A stretch of DNA of 64,000 nucleotides from Anaerobacillus alkalilacustris (lineage in GTDB: Bacteria > Bacillota > Bacilli > Bacillales > Anaerobacillaceae), in NCBI RefSeq assembly GCF_001866005.1, contig NZ_MLQR01000001.1, positions 517,978-581,977 of the forward strand, given 5' to 3'. The notes beneath the pieces were generated by a model. The model ran no database searches and was not told where the DNA came from. It was given only the letters and a program-made list of their open reading frames with translations. Made by a program: the position numbers and the translations under genes. How positions within the stretch are numbered: position 1 is the first letter of the stretch; every line of letters starts with the position of its first letter. Positions 36,002 to 45,065 of this stretch are shown piece after piece.

Positions 36002-36448
36002 CATCCTTTTAATTATTTATACGAAGAGAAGAAGGAAGATGAAGGTCTAATTGAGGAACTCCTTACGATGATGCAAAAGTATCGTGGTGACTTCACAAAT
36101 ACATTCCGGGCATTAACTTTTGATACGATTGAAGATACATCTCTACATGGTTTTGATGATTTTGAAAAGTGGTATGAGCGTTGGCAGGCAAGACTAGAGA
36201 AACAGCAGGAGTCGAAGGAAGCATCACGAGAGTTAATGCAAAAATCAAATCCAGCAGTTATTCCACGTAACCACCGTGTCGAAGAAGCGCTAGATGCTGC
36301 CGTGCAAAAAGGAGATTATAGTGTGATGAAGCGCCTTCTTGAGGTCCTCTCACAACTATTTGCACACTCGGCTGAACAAGGCGCAGATTATTATTTTGCA
36401 CAGCCTTCACCTTCCAACCATTCATATCGCACGTTTTGCGGAACGTAA
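36002..36448 (+). pseudogene. SelO/YdiU C-terminal fragment
   Basis: The frame from 36002 encodes the last ~149 residues of a SelO-type protein adenylyltransferase. Recognisable parts are [33 protein letters not shown] and the natural end TFCGT. The pseudokinase-like catalytic region, roughly the first 340 residues, is absent and no ribosome site precedes the fragment. The SPEQ-type stretch near the end is altered ([16 protein letters not shown]). It is the second relic in a row in a 1.5-kb stretch without functional genes. Bases 36449-36660 contain only the cre-like site described separately. Confidence 0.8.
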
Positions 36449-36591
36449 CCATTCACAGCCTCTTTTTGTTGTGCCTAAAAAGCTAAAGTGTGTTGGGTAA
36501 GGGAGTAATGCGTTGGTATAGTAATTACTTCTTTAGAGTAAAAACAATCAAAAAACATCACTATCAAACAAGGGACTATTCCCTAAGGGAA

Positions 36592-36605
36592 TGAAAGCGT
36601 TGTAT
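36592..36605. promoter_or_regulatory. Possible CcpA (cre) half-match upstream of the xylan regulator genes
   Basis: TGAAAGCGTTGTAT matches the left part of the cre consensus TGWAARCGYTWNCW but ends poorly. It lies 204 bases before the histidine kinase gene, where catabolite control would be sensible. Confidence 0.3.
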
Positions 36606-36662
36606 TCTTTTTAGTAGTTTTGTTATTATATAATAATATAATTGTATTCTTTCTAAATTTAA

Positions 36663-36770
36663 TGAATTTCAAATTCAATATTTGCCTTTATGTAACTATA
36701 TGTAGTTGTGTTAAATTTTTCGCAACTACATATAGTTTAATTTAGCTCATTATAGTAATTATGAAATTCA
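36663..36770. repeat. Nested palindromic element, copy 1
   Basis: Outer inverted ends (TGAATTTCAAATT and AATTATGAAATTCA) enclose an inner stem, AACTATATGTAGTTGTG with CGCAACTACATATAGTT (17 bp, one G-U). It is 108 bases long and ends 25 bases before the histidine kinase start. A nearly identical element lies at 54329. Confidence 0.75.
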
Positions 36771-36795
36771 CTCATTAAGAAGGGTTGTTACGCAC

Positions 36796-38559
36796 ATGAA
36801 CTTTTTATTAGGCAAATATAATACTCTTCGAAATCAAATTCTAATTGTTTATTTGTTTGTAATGTTTATTAGTCTTATAGTCGTTGGTACGATTACTTAC
36901 AGTATCGTTTTAAATTTGATTACAGATAAATCCGAAGGACAAATGCGCCATACGGCAGTTGAAGCTTCAGGAAGGATCGATTCGCTTTATGAACAAATCA
37001 ACAATTTAAGTGTTCAAGTTGCGACAAATTCGAATTTACAACAATATTTGCTTGATGATCTTATGAGGCAAACACCTAGTTTTCGTGAGCGACAATCAAT
37101 AATGGAAGAAGTGAATAGGTATTTAATTTATACCAATGCCATCGCATCGTTTGAACTTTATACAAAAGATTTCAGTAAAGTAATTCCCCTTGATGAAGCT
37201 ATGTTGACTGATCGTATTGAAAGAAAGTGGCTGATTGAAGCAAACGTTGCTAATGGGGGGCTCGTCTGGATCGGTGAAGATCCGAAAGACCCAGGTTATT
37301 TTTTAGCCATTAGACAAGTTAATTTAATCGATCATTCTTTCGCTAACGGAGGCTATCTATTAATTCAAGTCAACCCTAATTATTTTCACTTAATGGAAAC
37401 TAGAAAGTTACCATCAAGTGAAGAATATACAATTTTATTAGACAAAAACAAAGAACCAATTATTTCAAATTACACCGGGGATTACGAACAAGTTTTAGAA
37501 AAAGATGAAGGAGTCATTCTGATAGACGGGAACGACTATATGTACGTGAAACAAGTGTCCAATTACACAGGTTGGACGTTAACAATCTTGAAACCTGTGG
37601 AAACATTGACGGAAGGTGTTTCTGTATTAAAGACAGCGACTTACTCATCTGCCCTTTTCGGCTTCATTTTATTTGTGATTTTGTCATATTTTCTTTCGAC
37701 AATGATTACGCGACCGATTTTTCAGTTGACAAGGACGATGCAAAATAGAGGAGAAGGGGAACTCGCTATTAATATAGATGTACCTTCAACGATTGAAATC
37801 AACGAGTTAAATACTACTTATAATGACATGGTTGAAGAAATTAACCATTTAATCCAAGTAGTTTATGAAAAAGAGCTAAGTCGAAGTAGAATAGAGTTAA
37901 AAGCTTTGCAATCACAAATTAATCCTCACTTTCTTTTTAATACATTAAATGCACTTTATTGGTCATTAGAGGAAAAAGGTGACGATAAGTTAGCTGATCT
38001 TATTGTGGCAATGTCTGAGTTATTTCGTTATACGATCGATAAAAATAATAACGAAGAATGGGTAACGATCAGTCAGGAATTAAACCATGTAGAAAAATAT
38101 ATGCAAATCATGAAATTTAGATTACAGAATATTTGTTGGGAAATTCAAGTGCCACCACAGTTCGAAGATGTAAAAATACCCAAATTGATTATTCAGCCTT
38201 TAGTTGAAAATGCGATCATCCACGGCATTAGTAATAAAATTGGACAAGGAAAAACCTCAGTTACTATAAAAAAATCTCCTGCAGAAGATTATTTAGTATT
38301 TGAGGTTAGTGACAACGGTAAAGGGATAGAGAAAGAAACTGTCGAGGTATTAAATGACCAATTAAAAACAGGAGAGACAATCATTAAAAGTAAAAACGGT
38401 ATTGGGATTGTCAATGTCGATCAAAGGTTAAAGCTTTATTATCCTAATACGAGTGTCGGTGTAAAAATCAGTAGTGAATTAAATAAAGGAACGTGTTGTC
38501 AGTTCAAGATACCATTAAAATGGGAGGGGAATTATGGGGAAGAAGATATTAATCGTTGA
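36796..38559 (+). CDS. YesM-like sensor histidine kinase (xylan locus)
   Basis: A 587-residue membrane kinase. Membrane helices near residues 15-36 and 280-302 flank an extracytoplasmic sensor of about 240 residues. A HAMP domain follows (TRPIFQLTRTMQNRGEGELA), then the LytS/YesM-type kinase core with phospho-acceptor motif SQINPHFLFNTLNALYW and the ATP-binding boxes PLVENAIIHGI, DNGKGI and KNGIGIVNVDQRL. ATG with AGAAGGG before it. Its end overlaps the response-regulator gene by 26 bases. It probably senses xylo-oligosaccharides, directly or with the binding lipoprotein two genes on, and activates the adjacent importer and GH52 genes. Confidence 0.93.
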   Translation: MNFLLGKYNTLRNQILIVYLFVMFISLIVVGTITYSIVLNLITDKSEGQMRHTAVEASGRIDSLYEQINNLSVQVATNSNLQQYLLDDLMRQTPSFRERQSIMEEVNRYLIYTNAIASFELYTKDFSKVIPLDEAMLTDRIERKWLIEANVANGGLVWIGEDPKDPGYFLAIRQVNLIDHSFANGGYLLIQVNPNYFHLMETRKLPSSEEYTILLDKNKEPIISNYTGDYEQVLEKDEGVILIDGNDYMYVKQVSNYTGWTLTILKPVETLTEGVSVLKTATYSSALFGFILFVILSYFLSTMITRPIFQLTRTMQNRGEGELAINIDVPSTIEINELNTTYNDMVEEINHLIQVVYEKELSRSRIELKALQSQINPHFLFNTLNALYWSLEEKGDDKLADLIVAMSELFRYTIDKNNNEEWVTISQELNHVEKYMQIMKFRLQNICWEIQVPPQFEDVKIPKLIIQPLVENAIIHGISNKIGQGKTSVTIKKSPAEDYLVFEVSDNGKGIEKETVEVLNDQLKTGETIIKSKNGIGIVNVDQRLKLYYPNTSVGVKISSELNKGTCCQFKIPLKWEGNYGEEDINR

Positions 38560-39298
38560 TGATGAGCCAATTACTTTGCAAGGATTGAAAAAAACTCTCG
38601 AGTCGTGGTCCAGTGGAAATCATGAAATTTTAGCTGCGCCAAATGCGCAAACGGCCATCGAAATCTTAGAGCAGCAAACAATTCACGTCTTAATTACTGA
38701 TATATCAATGCCAGAGGTGACTGGGCTTGAAATGCTAAAAATATTGAAGGAGCAAAACCATCTTCCGGTAGTGATTATAATCTCAGCTTATTCAGATTTT
38801 AGCTATGCTCAAGAAGCGATAGAGATAGGTGTTGTTAATTATTTATTAAAGCCTATAAAAAAGCAAAAATTAATTGATGAAGTAGAAAAAGCTTTACAAG
38901 TAGAGGAAAAACGCTATCGAAGCGACATGATTGAAAAGGTAGTAGATGATAGTTTAGTAAATATAAAGTCTGAGGAAGAGTATATAGGTTCTATAAAAAA
39001 AGCGATAGATTTTATTGAAGAGAATTTGGAGCATCCACTGACATTAAAGGAAGTGGCTGCTCATGTTCATTTAAATTCGAGCTATTTTAGTGTGCTGTTT
39101 AAAGAACATACGAATATGAAGTTTAGTGAGTATGTGACACGCTCTAGAATTCAGAAGGCGAAGAATTTGTTGTTAACGACACAATTCTCGGTCGCTGAAA
39201 TAGCAGAAGCCGTCGGTTATACGACCTCAAAGTACTTCATTAAAACTTTTAAAGAGTATGAAGGTTTAACACCGAGCAAGTATAAAAAATTAAAATAA
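38534..39298 (+). CDS. YesN-like response regulator, AraC-type output
   Basis: A 254-residue cytoplasmic regulator. The receiver domain (1-120) has the acidic pair VDDEP, the phospho-acceptor Asp in LITDISMPE, and Lys in LLKPIKK. The C terminus (about 155-254) carries two AraC helix-turn-helix motifs (LTLKEVAAHVHLNSSYFSVL and FSVAEIAEAVGYTTSKYFIK). The start ATG overlaps the kinase gene; GGGAGGGGAATT is just upstream. It is the cognate partner of that kinase and most likely activates the importer promoter in the 121-base gap that follows. Confidence 0.93.
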   Translation: MGKKILIVDDEPITLQGLKKTLESWSSGNHEILAAPNAQTAIEILEQQTIHVLITDISMPEVTGLEMLKILKEQNHLPVVIIISAYSDFSYAQEAIEIGVVNYLLKPIKKQKLIDEVEKALQVEEKRYRSDMIEKVVDDSLVNIKSEEEYIGSIKKAIDFIEENLEHPLTLKEVAAHVHLNSSYFSVLFKEHTNMKFSEYVTRSRIQKAKNLLLTTQFSVAEIAEAVGYTTSKYFIKTFKEYEGLTPSKYKKLK

Positions 39299-39419
39299 TC
39301 TAAAAATAGTAGCATTTTACCCAATCGTACTTACCTTATTCGAAATAACAAATGGTGCTACAATTAATTTGTGTTCAACAAAAAGGGACACAAATACAAA
39401 GTAGTAGGGGGTAATTTAT

Positions 39420-40760
39420 TTGTTTAAAAAGAAAGCGATTACATTGTTTTCTGTTTTCACATTGTTTTTATTAGTTTTAGCTGCGTGTTCTGGCTCAAAT
39501 GAAAGTAACGCAGACAACGGTTCTAGTACAGACAATGGTTCAAGTGCAGGTAGTGATGAACAAGTTACAGTTAATTTCATGCACTTATGGCCATCAGGTA
39601 GTGCAGAACAGCACAACCTGATTGTAGGAGACATTATTAGTGACTTTGAAAGTCAAAACCCAAATGTAAAAGTTGAAACAGAAGTGTTATCAGTAGAACA
39701 ATATAGAGAGCGTTTACAAATTTTAGCGTCATCTAACAACCTTCCAGATGTGGGAATGACTTGGGCAGCAGGTGCATTAGAGCCTTTTGCTAGAGGAAAT
39801 AAATTTGCAGTTATTGATGATATGCTTGATGGCGACTTTAGTGAATTGTTCATTCCTGGCACAGTAGATGCGTTTTCTTACAATGAACAAGCGTATGCGC
39901 TTCCACTTGAATTAAACATTGCCCCAATTTATTACAATACAGAGATCTTTGCAGAACACGGCTTAGATGTTCCAGAAACTTTTGAAGAATTTAAACATAT
40001 TGTTGAAACGTTAGTTGATAACGGTGTAACACCGATTACTGTAGGAAACAGAGATGCATGGACAGGTTCGATGTGGTATATGTATTTAGCAGATCGCATT
40101 GGTGGTCCAGATACATTAACTAATGCGATTAATCGTACTGGTACTTTTGAAGACCCTGCATTAATTCAAGCTGCTGAAGAACTTCAAAATTTAGTAGAAA
40201 TGAACGCTTTCGTAAGAGGATTTAATGGACTATCAAATGATGAAGCAAAAGGTCCATTTATGAATAATCAAGCAGCTATGTATTTAATGGGTTCTTGGGA
40301 ATTGCCAAACTTCACAACAAACGAAAGTGTACCTCAAGAATTTAGAGATGCAATTGACTTCTTTAAGTTCCCGATGGTTGATGGTGGACAAGGCGACATT
40401 AACAGCTTCGTAGGTGGACCGGGCGTTGGTTTATTCGTTGCTGAAAACTCTGACGTTAAAGATGAAGCAAAAGCATTTGTAAGATTTTTCGTTGAGGAGT
40501 GGGGAAAAAGATCTGTTGAAGATGCAGGTGTAATCCCAGCAACAATGGTTGATACTTCTACATTGGACTTACCAGAAATGTATATTGATGTATTAGATGA
40601 GTTAAATAATGCGAGCAATATTACATTGTATGCAGATGTTCAAATGAGCTCATCGGTAGCACAAGTACATTTAAATATGATCCAAGCCTTATTCGGTGAG
40701 CAAGTTACGCCAGAAGAGTTTGCCGAAAGACATGAAGAAGCTTTATCTAGTGAAGACTAA
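39420..40760 (+). CDS. ABC sugar importer, substrate-binding lipoprotein (xylan locus)
   Basis: A 446-residue family-1 binding protein with lipobox LAAC (acylated Cys at about residue 23) followed by a Ser/Asn/Asp/Gly-rich linker (about 24-43). The body shows NPNVKVETEVLSVEQYRERL, the hinge PLELNIAPIYYNTEIF and MYLMGSWELPNF. TTG start eight bases after AGGGGG. It stands directly downstream of the YesMN pair and upstream of two permeases and the GH52 beta-xylosidase, so xylo-oligosaccharides are the likely cargo. No ATPase gene is present, implying a shared one elsewhere. Confidence 0.92.
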   Translation: MFKKKAITLFSVFTLFLLVLAACSGSNESNADNGSSTDNGSSAGSDEQVTVNFMHLWPSGSAEQHNLIVGDIISDFESQNPNVKVETEVLSVEQYRERLQILASSNNLPDVGMTWAAGALEPFARGNKFAVIDDMLDGDFSELFIPGTVDAFSYNEQAYALPLELNIAPIYYNTEIFAEHGLDVPETFEEFKHIVETLVDNGVTPITVGNRDAWTGSMWYMYLADRIGGPDTLTNAINRTGTFEDPALIQAAEELQNLVEMNAFVRGFNGLSNDEAKGPFMNNQAAMYLMGSWELPNFTTNESVPQEFRDAIDFFKFPMVDGGQGDINSFVGGPGVGLFVAENSDVKDEAKAFVRFFVEEWGKRSVEDAGVIPATMVDTSTLDLPEMYIDVLDELNNASNITLYADVQMSSSVAQVHLNMIQALFGEQVTPEEFAERHEEALSSED

Positions 40761-40789
40761 GTAAAAAATTAACGTTAATAAGGGCATAT

Positions 40790-40811
40790 CTTTCATTACG
40801 GGTATGTCCTT
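40790..40811 (+). terminator. Hairpin between binding-protein and permease genes (xylan importer)
   Basis: AAGGGCATA pairs with TATGTCCTT (9 bp, one G-U) around a 4-base loop at the top of an extended stem-like segment (40799-40802). It is in the same position as the hairpin at 4765 and may cap binding-protein mRNA. Confidence 0.4.
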
Positions 40812-40850
40812 CACTTTTAAATTTTATCCGAATATAAAGGGGATGAAACT

Positions 40851-41729
40851 ATGAATAAAGTCATGTCAAATAAATTTATCATTGCACTATATGTATTCCC
40901 CGCACTTTTTCTAATCATGCTACTAATCTATATTCCGATCGCATTAACAGGCTATTACGGGTTAATGAAATGGGACGGAATCGGAGAAATGACGTTTGTT
41001 GGGCTCGAAAACTATCGAAGACTCATAACAGATGGGATGTTTTGGACAAGTGTGTATCACTCATTTCTATTAGCAGCCTTTTCTGCATTGAGTTTAGTAG
41101 GTTACTTAGTTATTTCTTTAATTTTAGCAGGGAAAATTAAAGGTGCGAATTTACTTAGAAAAATTTATTTAATACCGATGTTGTTATCTTCTGTAGCAAT
41201 CGCTCAGCTATGGTTGAAAATTTACCACCCTACAAACGGTGTAGTAAATAGTTTTTTAATGAGTATTGGCGTTAATAATCCACCAGCATGGCTATCAGAT
41301 CCAAATATCGTATTATTTGCAATTTTTATTCCTATTATTTGGCAATATGCTGGTTTTTACATTTTAATCTACTATGCAGCCTTAAAGAACATTCCAGATT
41401 CAATTATTGAAGCTGCGAAAATTGATGGGGCAACTCCGTTTCAAATTGGATATAAAATTAAACTTCCGTTAATTTCAAATATCATTAAAATAACGATTGT
41501 GTTAGCGATTGTCGGCTCATTAAAGTACTTTGATTTAATTTACGTAATGACCGGTGGAGGTCCTAACGGTGCAAGTGAAGTTATGGCATCCTACATGTAT
41601 AAACAGGCCTTTGGTTCATACAATTTTGGTTACGGAAGTGCGATTGGATTTTTCTTATTATTGATTATTCTCGTGATAACGTGGCTCATTAGAAAATTAA
41701 CGGTTTCAGATGAAGAGATCCAATATTAA
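40851..41729 (+). CDS. ABC sugar importer permease, MalF/UgpA type (xylan locus)
   Basis: A 292-residue permease with six helices and the EAA loop EAAKIDGATPFQIGYKIKLP. It also has the common signature YVMTGGGPNGASEVMASYMY shared by MalF-type subunits. RBS AAAGGGGATG precedes ATG. It lies 90 bases after the binding-protein gene and 11 bases before the second permease, and pairs with that subunit to form the channel. Confidence 0.93.
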   Translation: MNKVMSNKFIIALYVFPALFLIMLLIYIPIALTGYYGLMKWDGIGEMTFVGLENYRRLITDGMFWTSVYHSFLLAAFSALSLVGYLVISLILAGKIKGANLLRKIYLIPMLLSSVAIAQLWLKIYHPTNGVVNSFLMSIGVNNPPAWLSDPNIVLFAIFIPIIWQYAGFYILIYYAALKNIPDSIIEAAKIDGATPFQIGYKIKLPLISNIIKITIVLAIVGSLKYFDLIYVMTGGGPNGASEVMASYMYKQAFGSYNFGYGSAIGFFLLLIILVITWLIRKLTVSDEEIQY

Positions 41730-41740
41730 AGGAGGGGAAA

Positions 41741-42643
41741 ATGATGAATGAAGTAACAGTACAACAAGAAAAACAACAAGCTCCTAAGTTAGACCCTCAA
41801 AATTCTACAGGTAGCTTGTTAAGTAAAATTGGTTTCGTAGTCCTTTATACAATACTAGGTATCATAGCTTTTTTCCAAATTTACCCGTTGATTTGGTTGG
41901 TATTCTTTTCGCTGAAAACGAATAGTGAAGTATTTAACGACTCACCATTTTCATTACCTAGTAATCCACAGTGGGGAAACTATATAACTGTTTGGACAGA
42001 AGGAAATATAAGCTTGTACTTCTTTAATAGTGTATGGATTACTGCCACTGCCGTAATTTTAACGGTTTTATCAGCTAGTTTAGTAACATTTGCAATTACA
42101 AGAATGAAATGGAAGCTTAATAAACTTGTTTTAGGACTCTTTATGGTAGGGATTATGATCCCGGTACATTCGACGTTAATTCCATTATTCGATTTTTTCC
42201 TAAGAGTGAATTTAATCGATAATCCGATAGCGATTGTCTTAACTTATACGGCGTTTAACCTTCCGTTGACGATAATGATTTTGCTCGGTTTTTATTATAC
42301 GTTACCACGTGAAATTGAAGAAGCTGCGGTCATCGATGGTTGCTCAGTTCATCGGATTTTCTTTCAAGTTACATTACCGATGACAATGCCTGTAATTGCG
42401 ACAACAGCGATTATTAACATGATTTACAACTGGAATGAGTTTATTTTTATTAACACATTTATTAGTTCCGATAAATATAAAACGCTAACCGTTGGAATTC
42501 AAAATTTCGTAGGTCAATATATGACGGAATGGGGAGCAATTGGTGCTACTTTAGTTATTAGTATTTTACCGATCTTAATTGCATTCTTCTTCTTAAGTAA
42601 TAAAATCGTTGAAGGTATTTCATCAGGAGCAGTTAAAGGATAA
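41741..42643 (+). CDS. ABC sugar importer permease, MalG/UgpE type (xylan locus)
   Basis: A 300-residue permease. A polar cytoplasmic leader of about 28 residues precedes the first helix; the EAA loop is EEAAVIDGCSVHRIFFQVTLP, and the protein ends IVEGISSGAVKG, typical of this subunit. RBS GGAGGGG; either of two consecutive ATGs (41741, 41744) could start it. A repeat (copy C) separates it from the GH52 gene. Confidence 0.93.
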   Translation: MMNEVTVQQEKQQAPKLDPQNSTGSLLSKIGFVVLYTILGIIAFFQIYPLIWLVFFSLKTNSEVFNDSPFSLPSNPQWGNYITVWTEGNISLYFFNSVWITATAVILTVLSASLVTFAITRMKWKLNKLVLGLFMVGIMIPVHSTLIPLFDFFLRVNLIDNPIAIVLTYTAFNLPLTIMILLGFYYTLPREIEEAAVIDGCSVHRIFFQVTLPMTMPVIATTAIINMIYNWNEFIFINTFISSDKYKTLTVGIQNFVGQYMTEWGAIGATLVISILPILIAFFFLSNKIVEGISSGAVKG

Positions 42644-42680
42644 TTTCTTAAAAGATAAGGAAGTATAAAATATTTGAACT

Positions 42681-42777
42681 TTGGCAGCTGTCTAGCTCCA
42701 GGCGCCATCGGTTCTACGACTTCAGCCCTACCCTTGCGGTGGTTTAAGCCGATAGGCGGGCGCCTTGCGCTTTTCTA
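42681..42777. repeat. Bacillaceae-type intergenic repeat, short copy C
   Basis: It starts TTGGCAGCTGTCTAGCTCCA and ends GATAGGCGGGCGCCTTGCGC followed by TTTTC. GGCGCCATCGG near the left can pair with CCGATAGGCGGGCGCC near the right with a small bulge. It lies between the permease and beta-xylosidase genes, inside what should be one operon. Confidence 0.8.
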
Positions 42778-42810
42778 GTTAGTATATCTTGAAGAAAGTA
42801 GGGAGATAGA

Positions 42811-44925
42811 ATGGGAAAAAATATGTTTTTTAATGCTCATCATTCACCAATTGGAGCATTCTCTAGTTTTACTTTAGGATTTCCAGGGAGTGGGGGAGGA
42901 CTTGACTTAGAATTAGGTCGTTCACCTCGTAAAAACATTTTTGTAGGTGTTGAATCTATCGATCGAGATGGAATATATGAGGCATTACCATTTTTTGCTA
43001 CAGGTGAAGATGAAAGTAAACGTTATGATATTGAAAATCCAGACCCTAATCCTGATAAACCAAAAATGATTTTTCCTTTTGAAAAAGAAAATATAGAACG
43101 TGATTTTCAGTTAGGAACAGACACTTGGAAAGCCGGAGATCTAACTTTTACAATTTATTCACAAGCACAATCTGTTCCAGACCCGACGGATAGTTCAGAT
43201 GAAGAGTTGAAATCAACGATCATGCCAGCTGTTATAGCTGAACTAACGATCGATAATACAAAAGGAACGAAAACGAGAAGAGCGTTTTTGGGTTACGAAG
43301 GTAATGATGCATACAGTTCGATGAGAAGATTAGATGATAAGTGCCAAGATATTGCTGGTGTAGGTCAGGGACGAATAACGGCAATTGCAGCTTCTAATAA
43401 AGAAGTCAAATCGGCAATGCACTTTAGTTTGGAAAATATTTTAATGACTACTATTCAAGAAAACTGGACATTCGGTTTAGGGCCAGTTGCATCATTAATT
43501 ATGGATGTACCTGCTGGAACTCGAAAAACGTATCAATTTGCAATTTGTTTCCACCGTTCAGGCTATGTTACAGCTGGTCTAGATACGTCATATTATTATA
43601 CTCGTTATTTTAAAAACATCGAAGAAGTCGCTCAATACGCCCTACAAAACGTAGATGTAGTAAAAGAGCGTGCGATAAAAGCGAACCAACTAGTTAATGA
43701 TGCCGAGCATTTAACAGAAGACCAAAAATTTATGATGGCACACTCTATTAGAAGCTATTACGGTAGCACACAATTTTTAGATGTTGGTGGCGAGCCGTTT
43801 TGGGTAGTTAATGAAGGCGAATATCGAATGATGAATACGTTTGATTTAACGGTTGATCAACTATTTTTTGAGTTGAAAATGAACCCATGGACAGTAAAAA
43901 ATGAATTAGATATGTTTGTTAAAAGATTTAGCTATGAGGATAAAGTTCGTTTTCCAAATGATGAAACAGAATATCCTGGTGGGATAAGCTTTACACATGA
44001 TATGGGTGTTGCAAATACGATCTCAAGACCACAATATTCCTCGTATGAATTATACGGATTAGACGGCTGTTTCTCACATATGACTCATGAACAATTGGTG
44101 AATTGGATACTATGTGCGGCTGTTTATCTAGAGCAAACAGAAGATAAAAAATGGATAGAAAACAATATGGAAATTTTTAATAAATGTTTTGAAAGTTTAT
44201 TGAATCGCGACCATCCAGTTGCTGAAAAAAGAAATGGAATTATGGGGTTAGATTCTACTCGTGTTATGGGTGGAGCAGAGATTACGACTTATGATAGTCT
44301 TGATGTTTCGTTAGGCCAAGCAAGAAATAATATTTATATGGCTGGAAAGTGTTGGGCGTCTTATATAGCGTTAGAAAAGATTTTTGCTGACAATGGAGAA
44401 GTTGAATTAGCGAAGGAAGCGGGCTTACAAGCTGAAAGAGCTGCTGAAACAATCGTGAGCTTTGTGACTGAAGACGGCTACATTCCAGCGGTTGTTGGAG
44501 AAGGAAATGATTCTAAAATTATTCCAGCGATTGAAGGCTTAGTGTTCCCGTACTTTACGAATTGTAAAGATGCGTTAGATCCTAATGGTCGTTTTGGTCC
44601 ATATATCAAAGCACTCAAAAAGCATTTAGATACAGTTTTAGTTGATGGCGTATGCTTATTTGAAAATGGAGGTTGGAAAATCTCTTCAACTAGTAATAAC
44701 TCATGGCTCAGTAAAATTTATTTGTCACAATTTATCGCTCGTGAAATACTCGGCTTAACATGGGACGAAAAAGGAAAGCGAGCAGACGCAGCCCATGTTG
44801 AATGGTTAACGCATCCTACATTGTCTGTTTGGAGTTGGAGTGATCAAATCATTTCCGGAGAAATTAGTGGTAGTAAATATTATCCAAGAGGTGTGACAAG
44901 CATTCTTTGGCTCCAAGAAAAATAA
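42811..44925 (+). CDS. GH52 beta-xylosidase
   Basis: A 704-residue retaining xylosidase that matches the Geobacillus stearothermophilus XynB2 family end to end (NMFFNAHHSPIGAFSSFTLG at the start, YYPRGVTSILWLQE at the end). Both catalytic residues described for that enzyme fall at the same numbers here: nucleophile Glu335 in WVVNEGEYR and acid/base Asp495 in EITTYDSLD. No signal peptide, so cytoplasmic. It would release xylose from imported xylo-oligosaccharides. ATG follows GTAGGGAGATAGA. It is downstream of the importer, and its product is used by the xyl operon starting at 47318. Confidence 0.97.
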   Translation: MGKNMFFNAHHSPIGAFSSFTLGFPGSGGGLDLELGRSPRKNIFVGVESIDRDGIYEALPFFATGEDESKRYDIENPDPNPDKPKMIFPFEKENIERDFQLGTDTWKAGDLTFTIYSQAQSVPDPTDSSDEELKSTIMPAVIAELTIDNTKGTKTRRAFLGYEGNDAYSSMRRLDDKCQDIAGVGQGRITAIAASNKEVKSAMHFSLENILMTTIQENWTFGLGPVASLIMDVPAGTRKTYQFAICFHRSGYVTAGLDTSYYYTRYFKNIEEVAQYALQNVDVVKERAIKANQLVNDAEHLTEDQKFMMAHSIRSYYGSTQFLDVGGEPFWVVNEGEYRMMNTFDLTVDQLFFELKMNPWTVKNELDMFVKRFSYEDKVRFPNDETEYPGGISFTHDMGVANTISRPQYSSYELYGLDGCFSHMTHEQLVNWILCAAVYLEQTEDKKWIENNMEIFNKCFESLLNRDHPVAEKRNGIMGLDSTRVMGGAEITTYDSLDVSLGQARNNIYMAGKCWASYIALEKIFADNGEVELAKEAGLQAERAAETIVSFVTEDGYIPAVVGEGNDSKIIPAIEGLVFPYFTNCKDALDPNGRFGPYIKALKKHLDTVLVDGVCLFENGGWKISSTSNNSWLSKIYLSQFIAREILGLTWDEKGKRADAAHVEWLTHPTLSVWSWSDQIISGEISGSKYYPRGVTSILWLQEK

Positions 44926-44972
44926 CGGGCGTTAAGTAGTATCTTTACAAAATAAGTGGTTAAATATAAAGG

Positions 44973-45015
44973 GGGTTGTCCTAAAAGAAAGTATCAGACA
45001 CTTATCGGACAGCCC
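44973..45015 (+). terminator. Hairpin after the GH52 gene
   Basis: GGGTTGTCC pairs with GGACAGCCC (9 bp, one G-U) around a 25-base loop, followed by TAAACTTGTT. It resembles terminator-like repeats found between Bacillus genes. Whether it ends transcription before the DUF624 gene is unclear. Confidence 0.45.
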
Positions 45016-45065
45016 TAAACTTGTTATCGTAGATAATATATGAACCGTTTAAGGAGTGGGCAGAA

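Noticed and set aside
39336-39364. Possible promoter before the xylan importer (TACAAT at 39359)
   Set aside because: The -10 is acceptable, but no -35 box at the right distance; the promoter may be activator-dependent.
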